The translations under genes were made by a program, and so were the position numbers. A stretch of DNA of 64,000 nt from NCBI RefSeq assembly GCF_004153445.1, contig NZ_SDQC01000006.1, forward strand, positions 223,984 through 287,983, in the 5' to 3' direction. This DNA comes from Allopusillimonas soli (lineage in GTDB: Bacteria > Pseudomonadota > Gammaproteobacteria > Burkholderiales > Burkholderiaceae_B). Shown here in pieces: positions 46,675 through 56,725 of the stretch. Under the pieces are notes generated by a model that was not told the origin of the DNA, ran no database searches, and saw only the letters and a list, made by a program, of their open reading frames with translations. How positions within the stretch are numbered: the stretch's first letter is position 1; each line of letters opens with the position of its first letter.

Positions 46675-48943
46675 CGAGCACGGTCAGCGCAGCCATGTTG
46701 ACGATGCGCCGTACTGTTGAGCTGGATGTCAGGATATGCACGGGCGCATTGGCGCCCAGCAGGAATGGCCCCACCGCCACATTGCCGCCGGCGGCGGTCT
46801 TGAGCAGGTTGTATGCAATATTGCCCGCGTCGACATTGGGGCAAATCAGCAGATTGGCCTCGCCATGCAGCGTGCTCGATGGCAGGATGCGCTGGCGCAG
46901 CGCTTCATCGAGCGCGCAGTCGCCGTGCATCTCGCCATCGATCTCCAGGCTGGGGTTGCACTCACGAATCAGGGTCAGCGCCTCCTGCATGAGAGCGCCG
47001 GAAGATGAACTGCCGGTGCCAAAATTCGACCGTGACAGGAGCGCTACCTTTGGCTCCATGTTGAGGCGTTGCATTTCCGCCGCGGCGGCCAGCGTAATCT
47101 CGGCAAGCTGGCGCGCGTCGGGCTGCTCATTGACATGCGTATCCGCCAGGGCGATGGTGCGCTCGGCCAGCAGCAGTATGTTCATGGCGGCATAGGTGCA
47201 GGTACCCGGTGCCTTGCCAATGACTTCATCAATGAACTGAAGGTGGTTGGCGTAGGTACCCACCGTACCGCACACCATGCCGTCGGCATCGCCCAGATGC
47301 ACCATCATGGCCCCAATCAGGGTGAGCCGGCGGCGCATCTCCACGCGCGCCATTTCCTTGCTGATGCCGCGTCGGCACATGATTTCCCAATAGGTTGTCC
47401 AGTAGCGATGAAAGCGCTCGTCGTAATCGGGATTGGTTACCTCGACATCTTCGCCCAGGCGAATGCGCAGGCCGAACCGCTTGATACGATCGGCCAGCAC
47501 CGAAGGCCGGCCCACCAGAATGGGTCGGGCCAGTTTTTCATCGACGATGATCTGCACGGCTCGGAGCACGCGCTCTTCCTCGCCCTCTGCAAAGACAATG
47601 CGCGCCTTGCCACCGTCGCGCACGAGTTTCTTGACAGAGGAGAACAGGGGCTTCATGAACGAGCCCGAACGGTACACGAACTGCTGCAACTGGTCGGCAT
47701 AGCTCTCAGGATCAGCCAGCGGACGCGTAGCCACGCCGTCGTCCATGGCCGCCTTGGCCACGGCCAGACCGATGCGCACGATCAGGCGAGGGTCGAATGG
47801 CTTGGGAATGAAGTACTCCGGGCCGAAGGACACGCCATATGTGCCATAGGCTGCCGCTACGACGTCGTTCTGCTCTTCACGGGCCAGCTTGCAGATCGCC
47901 ATGACCGCCGCTTTCTCCATGCCGCGCGTGATCGTTGTGGCGCCCACATCGAGCGCGCCGCGGAAAATGTACGGAAAGCACAGGACATTGTTGACTTGAT
48001 TGGGGTAATCGGACCGTCCTGTGGCCATGACAACGTCGTCGCGCACCTTGTGCGCTTCCTCCGGGAGAATTTCAGGCGTGGGGTTGGCCAGCGCCAGGAT
48101 AAGCGGTCTTGCAGCCATCCTGGCCACCATTTCCGGCTTGAGCACGCCTCCGGCCGACAGCCCAAGGAAAACGTCGGCGCCATCAATGATGTCGCCCAGC
48201 GTGCGTGCCCCGGTATCCTGGGCAAAGCGCTCTTTGTCTGGGTCCATGAGTGTCTTGCGCCCCTTGTACACCACACCTTCGATGTCAGATACCCAGATGT
48301 GCTCCAGCGGCAATCCCATATCGACAAGTAGATCGAGGCAGGCCAGCGCCGCCGCACCCGCGCCCGAAACCACGACCTTGACTTGCCGGATGTCCTTGCC
48401 CACGACCTCCAGGCCGTTGATAAAGGCCGACGACACACAGATCGCTGTGCCATGCTGGTCGTCGTGGAAAACGGGAATGCGCGTACGCTCCCGCAGCTTG
48501 CGCTCGACGATGAAACATTCGGGCGCCTTGATGTCTTCGAGGTTGATGCCGCCAAAAGTGGGCTCCAGACCCGCTATGATATCGACCAGTTTGTCGGGGT
48601 CTGTTTCATTGATCTCGATGTCAAAGACGTCAATGCCGGCGAATTTCTTGAACAGGACGGCCTTGCCCTCCATGACGGGCTTGGAAGCCAGGGCGCCGAT
48701 ATTGCCCAGCCCCAGCACCGCCGTGCCATTGGTGATGACGCCCACCAGGTTGCCGCGCCCGGTATATCGGACGGCATTGTGCTCATCCGCAACAATTTCT
48801 TCGCATGCCGCGGCCACGCCCGGTGAATAGGCCAGCGCCAGATCGCGCTGGTTGGATAGCTGCTTGGTGGGCGTGACGGATATTTTGCCGGGACGGCCGT
48901 ACTCGTGATATTCAAGCGCGGCCTTGCGAAGAGTGTCTTCCAT
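46655..48943 (-). CDS. maeB: NADP-dependent malic enzyme with phosphotransacetylase-like domain
   Basis: Oxidative decarboxylation of malate to pyruvate, providing NADPH. The 762-residue product has a malic enzyme part (about 1-430, including [12 protein letters not shown] and [18 protein letters not shown]) and a C-terminal phosphotransacetylase-like domain (about 440-762) that in MaeB is regulatory, binding acetyl-CoA. The start at 48943 ([20 protein letters not shown]) matches family length; the frame continues to 49048 with an ATG at 48985 as the other candidate. First gene of the maeB-patatin-barstar run. Confidence 0.95.
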   Translation of the reverse strand: MEDTLRKAALEYHEYGRPGKISVTPTKQLSNQRDLALAYSPGVAAACEEIVADEHNAVRYTGRGNLVGVITNGTAVLGLGNIGALASKPVMEGKAVLFKKFAGIDVFDIEINETDPDKLVDIIAGLEPTFGGINLEDIKAPECFIVERKLRERTRIPVFHDDQHGTAICVSSAFINGLEVVGKDIRQVKVVVSGAGAAALACLDLLVDMGLPLEHIWVSDIEGVVYKGRKTLMDPDKERFAQDTGARTLGDIIDGADVFLGLSAGGVLKPEMVARMAARPLILALANPTPEILPEEAHKVRDDVVMATGRSDYPNQVNNVLCFPYIFRGALDVGATTITRGMEKAAVMAICKLAREEQNDVVAAAYGTYGVSFGPEYFIPKPFDPRLIVRIGLAVAKAAMDDGVATRPLADPESYADQLQQFVYRSGSFMKPLFSSVKKLVRDGGKARIVFAEGEEERVLRAVQIIVDEKLARPILVGRPSVLADRIKRFGLRIRLGEDVEVTNPDYDERFHRYWTTYWEIMCRRGISKEMARVEMRRRLTLIGAMMVHLGDADGMVCGTVGTYANHLQFIDEVIGKAPGTCTYAAMNILLLAERTIALADTHVNEQPDARQLAEITLAAAAEMQRLNMEPKVALLSRSNFGTGSSSSGALMQEALTLIRECNPSLEIDGEMHGDCALDEALRQRILPSSTLHGEANLLICPNVDAGNIAYNLLKTAAGGNVAVGPFLLGANAPVHILTSSSTVRRIVNMAALTVLDANRPT

Positions 48944-49056
48944 GATGACTGATTCGTACTCAAAGAATGTGTGGGAGACGCTCATTCTAGCGTTTTGCCA
49001 CGATTTGGAACATGCGGCGGTGCCACACGCGCAAGCCGCGGTGCGCACTTATGCCC

Positions 49057-49085
49057 CCAGGTTATAACCAGCTGGATAACCCTGG
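49057..49085 (-). terminator. Palindromic hairpin behind the FAD-fold gene
   Basis: CCAGGTTAT pairs with ATAACCCTGG, with one extra C, around a ten-base loop that itself contains the palindrome CCAGCTGG. It begins 12 bases after the stop of the FAD-fold gene on the minus strand and about 110 bases before the maeB start. No T-run follows; a terminator or an operator for maeB are both possible. Confidence 0.4.
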
Positions 49086-49096
49086 CAATTGCCGCG

Positions 49097-50035
49097 TCAG
49101 AGATCCTGGCCTGGATGCGGAAAACGGCTTTCCGGATCAAATAGCGCCTTCATGCGCATGTCCAGCTCTCCAGCCTGGGCGGCCAGCCCCGCATCGTCTG
49201 CCCGCGAGACGGAGAAGCGCTGCTCGTAGGGCCGCTCGGCCAACGGCATGGCCAGGCGCTCGTCGATCACGACCCACTCCAGCCAGCCCAGATCGCCCCC
49301 ATGCCCCAGGATCAGATGGGCCAGATTGACAGTGTGTCCGGCCGCAGGCGACAGCGCATCAAGCCGGTAGCGGGCGGGCCAGGCCACTTCCCCGCGGCAG
49401 TCTCGCGCCGCGCTCTCGGCCGACAATTGAAACAGCGCCGGAATGAGCCGCTGCAGACGCGCGCCGTCCAAGGGCTTGCGGTTGCGCTCGCCGAACGGCC
49501 CCAAGTTGACGACTACGCCGTCGTCCAGCAAGACGGAGGCCTGCACCACACCACTGCGGAAGGTTTCTCCGGCTGGCCAATCGCACAGGCAGCGGTCGGC
49601 CAACCAGGACGCCACCGTGATATGGCATGGCAACTCGGCGAATGCTGTCATGCCTGCCGCTTCCAGTTCGCCCAGCAAACAGCCCGGCTGCACGAACCAC
49701 AGCGGCCCATCGGGCTCCAGCCGCTGGCACAGGCCCAGGCTGCGGCCCGGATCCACCCACAACACGGGCAGCTCGTCCTGTCGCGCGGCGCGCGCCACAT
49801 CATCCAAGGCGAACAAGACGCCATGCTCGCCACACAGCGCGCGCGCCTTGTGGACATCGGAGGCCTGCTTGGGGGTCAAGCGCGCGCTGCCCGGCCCATC
49901 GCCTCGGTCGAATTCATAGAAGGTACCGTCTATCGTGCGGCGCATGGCCTGGCAAAAAGCCTGCCAGGCATCCTGGGGAGTGCGCCTTCCCGTCAAGAAG
50001 GCACGTCGCGATTGGGACAACATTGTCTTTTCCAT
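49097..50035 (-). CDS. Reduced FAD-binding PCMH-type oxidase-like protein
   Basis: A 312-residue protein whose order of motifs follows the FAD_binding_4 fold: a DPGRSLGLCQRL stretch (about residues 107-118) followed by WFVQPGCLLGELEAAGM, then a region parallel to the usual GG-containing loop (VASWLADRCLCDWPAG) and a C-terminal ending MRMKALFDPESRFPHPG that matches the last motif of FAD-linked oxidases. Several glycine positions expected for FAD contacts are replaced, so binding is uncertain. No substrate domain of usual size is present. It reads toward maeB and is divergent from the aminotransferase gene. Confidence 0.6.
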   Translation of the reverse strand: MEKTMLSQSRRAFLTGRRTPQDAWQAFCQAMRRTIDGTFYEFDRGDGPGSARLTPKQASDVHKARALCGEHGVLFALDDVARAARQDELPVLWVDPGRSLGLCQRLEPDGPLWFVQPGCLLGELEAAGMTAFAELPCHITVASWLADRCLCDWPAGETFRSGVVQASVLLDDGVVVNLGPFGERNRKPLDGARLQRLIPALFQLSAESAARDCRGEVAWPARYRLDALSPAAGHTVNLAHLILGHGGDLGWLEWVVIDERLAMPLAERPYEQRFSVSRADDAGLAAQAGELDMRMKALFDPESRFPHPGQDL

Positions 50036-50151
50036 CTTTCTTTGTTTTATCAGCCACCCCGAACAATGAGCCCGACGACTCCGGGCAACGCGGGTGGCAC
50101 AGTTTTCAACAGGTCAGGGCTACAATCGCAATTTTGCCTGAGATTCCGGTC

Positions 50152-51315
50152 ATGTCCCGCCTTGCCACGCGCACCGAACAGGTGCTGCCATTCTACGCCG
50201 TCGAACTTTTCAAGCAGGCCAGCCTGCTGAACGCGCAGGGCCGGGATGTCATCAGTCTGGGCATAGGCGAGCCTGACTTCACGGCGCCTGCGCAGGTTGT
50301 TGAAACCCTTCAGCGCGCGGCTCAGGCCGGCCTGAGCGGCTATTCCTCGCCCGCAGGGCTGCCCACGCTGCGGGATGCCATCGCCCGATACTACGGCGAA
50401 CATTTCGGCGCGCAAGTGGATCCGGCCCGGGTGATCGTCACCTCGGGCGCGTCCGGCGCCCTGCTGCTGGCGGCCATGACACTGATCAATCCAGGCGATG
50501 AAGTCCTGCTGCCCGACCCCTCCTATCCGGCGAACCAGAACTTCATAACCGCCGCCGGCGGCATCCCGCGCCTCGTCCCGTCCAGCGCGGCGCAACGCTT
50601 CCAGCTGAATGCCGAGCACATACGCACACACTGGGGTCCGGACACCCGGGGCGTGCTCATCGCGTCCCCAAGCAACCCCACAGGAACCACCATAACCCGC
50701 GCCGACCTGGCCGAACTCATCGCCGAGGTGCGCCAGCGCAATGGCTTCATCATCATGGATGAAATCTACCTGGGCCTGTATTACGGTGACGCGCCGCAAA
50801 GCGCCCTCGTTCTGGATGACGACCTGATTGTCATCAACAGCTTTTCCAAGTACTTCCACATGACAGGCTGGCGCCTGGGATGGATGATCACACCCGAAAC
50901 CATGGTGCCCGCCGTCGAGAAATTGGCGGCCAGCCTGGCCATCTGCGCGCCTACATTAGCGCAACATGCCGCCATCACCTGCTTCGAGCCCGAGGTCATG
51001 CAGGTTTTTGAAACCCGGCGGCTGTCGTTCAAGCAGCGCAGGGATTATCTGCTGCCCGAACTGGAAAAATTGAAGCTGCACGTGCCGGTCGAGCCCGACG
51101 GCGCCTTCTATATCTACGCGGATATCAGTCATCACAGCAAAGACAGCACTGTATTCTCGCACCGGCTTCTGCACGAGGCGGGCGTTGCCGCCGTACCCGG
51201 GCAGGACTTCGGATCGGCACACGCCGCCCACACCCTTCGCTTCTCCTATGCCACCGGGCTGGACAGGCTGCAGGAAGCCGTGCAACGCATGGCGCGTTTT
51301 CTCGAACGTCAGTGA
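50152..51315 (+). CDS. Class I/II pyridoxal-phosphate aminotransferase
   Basis: Fold-type I aminotransferase, 387 residues from the ATG at 50152 (MSRLATRTEQVLPFYAVEL). The Schiff-base lysine is Lys233 in SFSKYFHMTGWRLGW, Asn175 lies in SPSNPTG, Asp203 and Tyr206 in MDEIYLGLYYG, and a late Arg in HTLRFSYA binds the substrate carboxylate. The subgroup contains aspartate and other broad-range aminotransferases; amino acid specificity is not readable. The frame continues upstream of the start only as a shadow of the opposite gene. Confidence 0.9.
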   Translation: MSRLATRTEQVLPFYAVELFKQASLLNAQGRDVISLGIGEPDFTAPAQVVETLQRAAQAGLSGYSSPAGLPTLRDAIARYYGEHFGAQVDPARVIVTSGASGALLLAAMTLINPGDEVLLPDPSYPANQNFITAAGGIPRLVPSSAAQRFQLNAEHIRTHWGPDTRGVLIASPSNPTGTTITRADLAELIAEVRQRNGFIIMDEIYLGLYYGDAPQSALVLDDDLIVINSFSKYFHMTGWRLGWMITPETMVPAVEKLAASLAICAPTLAQHAAITCFEPEVMQVFETRRLSFKQRRDYLLPELEKLKLHVPVEPDGAFYIYADISHHSKDSTVFSHRLLHEAGVAAVPGQDFGSAHAAHTLRFSYATGLDRLQEAVQRMARFLERQ

Positions 51316-51317
51316 GC

Positions 51318-52184
51318 CTAATTGCGTATGGCGATGCCCGACGCAAGCGCAATGCGACGACGCTCGGCAAGCACCTTCTCGCCATACCCGCCGTCGCTCG
51401 GCCCCGTGGCGCCCACATAACAGGCAAGACCGCCCTTGAGCGAACCGCGCCGATCTATGCAGTCGCGCAGAATCTGCGTGCCCACGCGAATATTTGCAAT
51501 CGGATTGAGCGCCGCGATCGGCCCATCCACAAAGACGGCAAACTTGTCCTTATGCACCTTCGTCATCACCTGCATCAGGCCCTGGGCGCCCACATGGCTT
51601 TCCGCATAGGGGTTGTAGCGCGATTCAATGGCAATCACCGCGAGCACCAATTGCGGATCCAGATTACGCTCGCGGCCAACGACGAATGCCGTATTCACAA
51701 GCGCGCCAGCCACGCTGGCGGCAATGCGGTATTTGCGGGCAATGTAGCTGCGCAGCGCTTCGGCCTGGTCATTGGTGATGCCCGGCACATGCTGCCCGGC
51801 CTCGGACGATTTGAGGGCTTGCGAGAAACTGAGCTGGGTTCCGGCCCTGGGTTGCGAAGCGCGCTCCGCCTGCTCCGCCGCCACCGCATCTTCCGGCGGC
51901 AGGCCGCTGTCGGCCCCAGCCGTATCGGGCATGAATAACCCGCTCTCCACGGAATACAGCGCGGAAAATGGCCCGCCCAGCGCGTCGGGCCGCAAGGCCG
52001 CCACCAGCGCCTCATGCAGGGCGCGCGCCTGCTCACGCAGCGACGGTACGCTCAGTCCCAGGACGACGGCCACCAGCGCCGCAATGCCCAGGTACACTGC
52101 GCATACATGCAGAAACTCGCCCAGGCGATAACCCACACCGCGCGCCATTCTCCCAAGCAGCGCGTCGGCATCAGCGCCAGCCAT
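51318..52184 (-). CDS. Membrane-anchored lytic transglycosylase (SLT domain)
   Basis: A 288-residue protein with one N-terminal membrane segment (about residues 25-48), a linker rich in Ala and Glu, and a C-terminal SLT domain. The catalytic glutamate is Glu187 in AIESRYNPYAES, followed by GAQGLMQVMT at 199-208. It would cleave peptidoglycan strands in the periplasm. Convergent with the aminotransferase gene (2 bases apart) and divergent from ubiD. Confidence 0.9.
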   Translation of the reverse strand: MAGADADALLGRMARGVGYRLGEFLHVCAVYLGIAALVAVVLGLSVPSLREQARALHEALVAALRPDALGGPFSALYSVESGLFMPDTAGADSGLPPEDAVAAEQAERASQPRAGTQLSFSQALKSSEAGQHVPGITNDQAEALRSYIARKYRIAASVAGALVNTAFVVGRERNLDPQLVLAVIAIESRYNPYAESHVGAQGLMQVMTKVHKDKFAVFVDGPIAALNPIANIRVGTQILRDCIDRRGSLKGGLACYVGATGPSDGGYGEKVLAERRRIALASGIAIRN

Positions 52185-52277
52185 AATGATCCTTGAAGAT
52201 AGAATGAAGAAGGTCGATGTTAACCTCCGGACGTCAATTTTATGTAACTCAATGTATCACGATTGCAGGAAAAGCCA

Positions 52278-53849
52278 GTGAAATACCGTGACCTCAGGGA
52301 CTTCATCTCCCAGCTCGAGCGCGCGGGCGAGCTCAAGCGCATCGCCGTCCCCGTGTCGACAGACCTGGAAATGACGGAAATCAGCGACCGCGTTCTGCGC
52401 GCCGCAGGGCCCGCCTTGCTATTCGAGCAGCCCGCCCACCGGGGCGTCCCCGCCGGCATGCCCGTCCTGACCAATCTGTTTGGCACGCCGCGGCGCGTTG
52501 CGTGGGGCATGGGCGCAGATGATGTCAGCGCCCTGCGCGGTACCGGCGAACTGCTCGCATCGCTGCGCGAGCCTCAGGCGCCGCGCGGCCTGCGCGAAGC
52601 CTTGACTACCGTCAACCAGCTCAAGTCCGCCTTGTGGGACATGAGCCCGAAGACGATACGGAATGCGCCTTGCCAGGAAGTCGTGCTCGAAGGCGACGAT
52701 GTCGATCTCGACCGCATTCCTCTGCAGCGCTGCTGGCCTGGCGATGTCGCGCCGTTGCTGACCTGGGGGCTGGTCGTGACCCGCGGCCCGAACGCCAAGC
52801 GCCAGAACCTGGGCATATACCGGCAACAAATCGTGGGCCGCAACAAGCTCATCATGCGCTGGCTGCCCCATCGTGGCGGCGCACTCGATTTTCGGGATCA
52901 CGCGCTTGCGAATCCCGGCCAGCCTTTTCCCATCGCGGTGGCGCTGGGCGCCGACCCCGCCACGATACTGGGCGCCGTAACGCCGGTACCTGACAGTCTT
53001 TCCGAGTATCAATTTGCCGGCCTCTTGCGCGGTTCACGCACCGAACTCGCCAAGACGCTCGGCAGCGATCTCTCCGTGCCCGCCTATGCCGAGATCGTGC
53101 TCGAAGGCCATATTCTTCCCGCCACCGATGCGCGCGCGCGGCAGGCACACGCACCAGGGCAGACCTCCGAAGGCCATGCACTGCACGCGCCGCCACCGCC
53201 GCCGGACACAGGCTATGAGATGGCGCTCGAAGGCCCCTACGGCGACCATACCGGCTATTACAACGAACAGGACTGGTTCCCGGTGTTCACGGTAGACCGT
53301 ATCACCATGAGACGCCAGCCAATCTACCACAGCACTTATACCGGCAAACCACCTGACGAGCCCGCGGTGCTGGGGGTGGCGCTGAATGAGGTGTTCGTGC
53401 CCCTGCTCAAACGTCAACTGCCCGAGATCGTGGACTTCTACCTGCCTCCGGAAGGATGCAGCTATCGCATGGCTGTCGTGTCCATGCGCAAACAGTATCC
53501 TGGTCACGCAAAACGCGTGATGTTTGGACTATGGAGTGTATTGCGCCAATTCATGTACACAAAATTCATCGTTGTCGTTGACCATGATGTGGACGTGCGC
53601 AATTGGCAGGAAGTGATCTGGGCCATGACCACGCGCATGGACCCCGTACGAGATACCGTCCTGGTGGAAAACACACCCATCGACTATCTCGATTTTGCCT
53701 CGCCCGTATCCGGGCTGGGCGGGAAGATGGGGCTGGACGCAACCAACAAATGGCCAGGGGAAACGCAGCGTGAATGGGGGCGTCCCATCGAGATGGATGC
53801 GGCCGTGAAAACCCGGGTGGATGCCATATGGGGCAGCCTGGGTCTTTGA
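52278..53849 (+). CDS. ubiD: UbiD family 3-octaprenyl-4-hydroxybenzoate decarboxylase
   Basis: Prenylated-FMN decarboxylase of ubiquinone synthesis. The GTG at 52278 with AGGA seven bases upstream gives [20 protein letters not shown], aligned with E. coli UbiD; a TTG at 52263 is less likely. Conserved blocks [24 protein letters not shown] and [20 protein letters not shown] are present. About 30 residues rich in Pro, His and Ala (about 284-314) are inserted before [16 protein letters not shown] relative to the E. coli protein. The neighbouring ubiX flavin prenyltransferase is not in the window. Confidence 0.94.
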   Translation: MKYRDLRDFISQLERAGELKRIAVPVSTDLEMTEISDRVLRAAGPALLFEQPAHRGVPAGMPVLTNLFGTPRRVAWGMGADDVSALRGTGELLASLREPQAPRGLREALTTVNQLKSALWDMSPKTIRNAPCQEVVLEGDDVDLDRIPLQRCWPGDVAPLLTWGLVVTRGPNAKRQNLGIYRQQIVGRNKLIMRWLPHRGGALDFRDHALANPGQPFPIAVALGADPATILGAVTPVPDSLSEYQFAGLLRGSRTELAKTLGSDLSVPAYAEIVLEGHILPATDARARQAHAPGQTSEGHALHAPPPPPDTGYEMALEGPYGDHTGYYNEQDWFPVFTVDRITMRRQPIYHSTYTGKPPDEPAVLGVALNEVFVPLLKRQLPEIVDFYLPPEGCSYRMAVVSMRKQYPGHAKRVMFGLWSVLRQFMYTKFIVVVDHDVDVRNWQEVIWAMTTRMDPVRDTVLVENTPIDYLDFASPVSGLGGKMGLDATNKWPGETQREWGRPIEMDAAVKTRVDAIWGSLGL

Positions 53850-53917
53850 TCCCCGGCCGGCAGGTATCACGCTTTCTTTCCCTCGCCGCCGGCCATGCCG
53901 CCAGCAGCGGCCCGGTA

Positions 53918-54268
53918 TCAATCGCTCTTGCGATCCATGGACCGCGCCACCTGCCAGCTGAGCAGCAGGCCGGCGCCAAGACGCCACCACCATCGGCGCT
54001 TGCGGCCCAATACACCCGATACCAAGGCGGAGGCGCTGGATGTCAGGAGCGGATAGCGGCGTGTCAGGCGCAGCGCCTGAAACAGCAGGTCGGTTGGCGA
54101 CTTCGAGGTGGCTCGCGGAAAGGCGCTGTGCAAGAGCGCCCTGGGCGTGAGCGACGCCGCCAGCTCATTTGTGCTGCGGGCCACCGCCTGGCGCTCCAGC
54201 GCCGCCCGGGCCCGGGCCAGCTCTATGCGCACGGCGCGTTCACGCGCCGACATGCCTGCTTGCGTCAT
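53918..54268 (-). CDS. YqjK-like small protein
   Basis: A 116-residue basic protein with Arg-rich N-terminal helix (MTQAGMSARERAVRIELARA) and a hydrophobic segment near residues 75-90 and 96-106. It overlaps the YqjE-like gene by four bases and is third after the YqjD-like and YqjE-like genes, the same order as E. coli yqjD-yqjE-yqjK. Sequence similarity itself is weak, so the name rests mainly on context. Function unknown. Confidence 0.7.
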   Translation of the reverse strand: MTQAGMSARERAVRIELARARAALERQAVARSTNELAASLTPRALLHSAFPRATSKSPTDLLFQALRLTRRYPLLTSSASALVSGVLGRKRRWWWRLGAGLLLSWQVARSMDRKSD

Positions 54269-54681
54269 GGCAAGGTCCTCCCCACCGCGTCGTCGCGGTC
54301 TACCGATTCGGGGTCACGCAGGCGCTCGGCCAGCGCCAGATCGCGCTTGAGTTCCTCAACCGTGGCATGGAAAGGCATGGGTGCGTACAGCAGTGTGCGC
54401 CGAACCCAGAGAAAAAGGCCCGCACCGAGCAGAAAATAGACCAGCGCCAGTACGGCAAGCGCGACGTAGCGCTGCTCAGTGGGCCAGAAATACAGTGCGA
54501 CAGCTATCGAAAACACCAGCAGGGCCAGCGTCAGGAAAAGCAGCGCACCGAAGGCAAGGCCCAGCAAGGTAATGATCTGGGATTTCTGCTCGGACGCCTC
54601 AAGCGAAAAAAGCTCGAGGCGTGTACGCACGATGGACAGCAGGGAGCAGGCCAGATTGCCCGCTGATTCTCTCAATGCCAT
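54265..54681 (-). CDS. YqjE-like (phage holin superfamily) membrane protein
   Basis: A 138-residue protein with a conserved N-terminal amphipathic region (SIVRTRLELFSLEASEQ) and two membrane segments at about residues 36-65 and 74-95, the layout of the YqjE/DUF1469 family. It has no known enzymatic role; in E. coli the yqjD-yqjE pair is membrane- and stress-associated. Translationally coupled to the YqjK-like gene. Confidence 0.82.
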   Translation of the reverse strand: MALRESAGNLACSLLSIVRTRLELFSLEASEQKSQIITLLGLAFGALLFLTLALLVFSIAVALYFWPTEQRYVALAVLALVYFLLGAGLFLWVRRTLLYAPMPFHATVEELKRDLALAERLRDPESVDRDDAVGRTLP

Positions 54682-54728
54682 GGCCTGCCCTGCTTGTCAG
54701 GACGGTTGCACCACATGATGCCCCGCTC

Positions 54729-55046
54729 CTATCGGCGGCACAGCAAGGCGCCGAGCAGCACGCCGGCCAGGCCGGCCATGCCGATGGCCTGCCATGGGTT
54801 GTCATGCACATAATCATCCGTGACCCGGGCTGCCCGGCGGCCATGCTCAACCAGCGCGTCCTGGGTGTCGTACATCGCCTCCCGCGTGCGCCTGAGGGAC
54901 AGCAGCGCGCGCTCGCGCAGTTCGGTCGCCTTGTCGCCAGTGGCTTCAGCCGCTTCGCGCAGCAGCTTCTCGGCATCGTCCAGGCTGGCCTTGACGCTGT
55001 CGATGAGTTCTTCTTCACTGCTGCGAACGGTTTTCTTGGTTGCCAT
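54729..55046 (-). CDS. ElaB/YqjD family (DUF883) membrane-anchored protein
   Basis: A 105-residue protein: a long helical, charged N-terminal part (SSEEELIDSVKASLDDAEKL) and one C-terminal membrane anchor (about residues 86-103) ending CRR. This matches ElaB/YqjD, inner-membrane proteins that in E. coli bind ribosomes in stationary phase. First of the yqjD-yqjE-yqjK-like trio; a GGAG site precedes the ATG. Confidence 0.88.
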   Translation of the reverse strand: MATKKTVRSSEEELIDSVKASLDDAEKLLREAAEATGDKATELRERALLSLRRTREAMYDTQDALVEHGRRAARVTDDYVHDNPWQAIGMAGLAGVLLGALLCRR

Positions 55047-55190
55047 GATTCAACTCCTGATAAAACATGAACAAATAGAACTATGCCTTGCCACGTCCAA
55101 AGCCACGCACTCCACGCCAGGGGCTGCTTCGGGCCGGGTGCGGAACAGGCTGGAGCAAGAATGATGCCTGGAACATTTTTTCCTGCCACC

Positions 55191-55907
55191 CTAGCGCAGT
55201 TCGGTCACCTCGACATACGAACTTACCCCGCTCTGAACACTTTCCTGTTTCATGACCATGCTGACATCCGGGCAATACCAGTCGGTGACCTGTGCCGTCA
55301 TGGCAGGTATGGGCAGGACCAGGCCGCTGAAAGAAGCCTGTGTGGCCTCGCTCGTGCGGGTGTAGCGCACCGGCCAGCACGACTGCGCGCCCGCAGCAGT
55401 CTGCAGCGTCTGCTTCTCACCCACGGTGCGTTCCGTGGTGTTGATGCGAACTGGCTTGCTGCCCTTGTTGTCGACCTGAATCTGGAAATGTTGGCCCGGA
55501 AATGTCTGGCCGGCATGTGTGATGGGCTGTGCATAAGAGAACAGCCCCAACATGCGCAAATCGAACTTGCCCTGCACAGGCACGCGCCGCCCGGACTCAT
55601 CCTGCTTCTCGAAACTTGCTTCGCCGTTGCGCACAGTCATCCAATAGTCAACGCGAGAACTTCCCCCCGGCAGGCCGGCCAAGCCGTACGTGGCCTTGCC
55701 TTGCACGCGCGCCTTGCAACTGTTGTCGCCTTGCTTGCTCACCTCGGAAAACGAAAGGTCGGCGCCCAGGTTGAAGGTGCCCTGCCCAGCCAGCGTTACA
55801 TGGCCGCCATCATGCATGAACGGCGTCTGGCACATGCCCGCGAACGCCGGAGCGGCCGCCACGCCGAACGCGCAAACCGCCAGAATCCTGAACCAGAATG
55901 AACGCAT
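55191..55907 (-). CDS. Secreted protein of unknown function
   Basis: A 238-residue protein with a clear signal peptide (MRSFWFRILAVCAFGVAAAP then AFA before cleavage, about residue 23); the start at 55907 is preferred over 55931 for that reason. The mature part has four cysteines, in MCQTP, NSCKA, QSCWP and WYCPD, that could form two disulfides, and a beta-rich composition (DYWMTVRNGEASFEKQD, GQHFQIQVDNKG). I do not recognise a named domain. It lies alone between the YqjD-like gene and upp on the minus strand. Periplasmic or surface location is inferred. Confidence 0.75.
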   Translation of the reverse strand: MRSFWFRILAVCAFGVAAAPAFAGMCQTPFMHDGGHVTLAGQGTFNLGADLSFSEVSKQGDNSCKARVQGKATYGLAGLPGGSSRVDYWMTVRNGEASFEKQDESGRRVPVQGKFDLRMLGLFSYAQPITHAGQTFPGQHFQIQVDNKGSKPVRINTTERTVGEKQTLQTAAGAQSCWPVRYTRTSEATQASFSGLVLPIPAMTAQVTDWYCPDVSMVMKQESVQSGVSSYVEVTELR

Positions 55908-56044
55908 GAAAGCCTTCAGTTGGAGATACATAGCTTCATACTAACCGATTTACACGCATGACTGCGCCCGTGCCGCGCATGCGATGGTTAGGAAATGTTC
56001 GGACCGTTACACACTGTCCGAAACGCCAATGCGACCGCTGTCGT

Positions 56045-56683
56045 TCAGGCGCCCTTCTGGCGCGTCCCGAAGATGCGGTCGCCGGCGTCTCCCAGGCCCG
56101 GAATGATATAGCCGTCTTCGTTCAGATGGCTGTCTATGGAGGCCGTGTAGATCTCCACATCCGGATGCCGCGCCTGCACTCTGCGTATACCCTCTGGCGC
56201 GGCCACCAGGACCAGCGCTCGGATAGACCGGGAGCCAGCTTTCTTGAGCAAGTCTATCGTGGCCACCATGGAGCCGCCGGTGGCAAGCATGGGATCGACA
56301 ATGAGCGCCATGCGCTGGTCCATCTGGCCCGCGAGGCGCTCAAGATAAGTGTGGGCTTCCAGGGTCTCTTCGTTGCGCGCAATGCCCACCGCGCTGACGC
56401 GGGCGCCCGGAATCAGGCTCAGCACACCATCGAGCATGCCTATGCCCGCGCGCAGTATCGGCACCACCGTCACCTTCTTGCCCGCCAGCTTCTCCACATC
56501 CAGTGATCCTGCCCAGCCTTCGATGCGCACGGGTTCCAGCGGCAGATCCTTCATGGCCTCGTAGGTGAGCAGCGCAGCAACCTCCTGGGCCATCTCGCGG
56601 AAATTCTTGGTGCTGAGGTCGGCGCGGCGCATAAGGCCGAGCTTGTGACGAATGAGCGGGTGACGGATTTCATGTATGGGCAT
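56045..56683 (-). CDS. upp: Uracil phosphoribosyltransferase
   Basis: Salvages uracil with PRPP to UMP. The 212-residue sequence has the PRPP loop [11 protein letters not shown] at about residues 130-140 and the C-terminal uracil-binding region [17 protein letters not shown]. The N-terminal [12 protein letters not shown] is diagnostic. About 40 bases behind dacB on the same strand. Confidence 0.97.
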   Translation of the reverse strand: MPIHEIRHPLIRHKLGLMRRADLSTKNFREMAQEVAALLTYEAMKDLPLEPVRIEGWAGSLDVEKLAGKKVTVVPILRAGIGMLDGVLSLIPGARVSAVGIARNEETLEAHTYLERLAGQMDQRMALIVDPMLATGGSMVATIDLLKKAGSRSIRALVLVAAPEGIRRVQARHPDVEIYTASIDSHLNEDGYIIPGLGDAGDRIFGTRQKGA

Positions 56684-56725
56684 GGCGTTTCCTTTGCGAA
56701 TATCTGGGCATGCGCCCCGGCGGCA

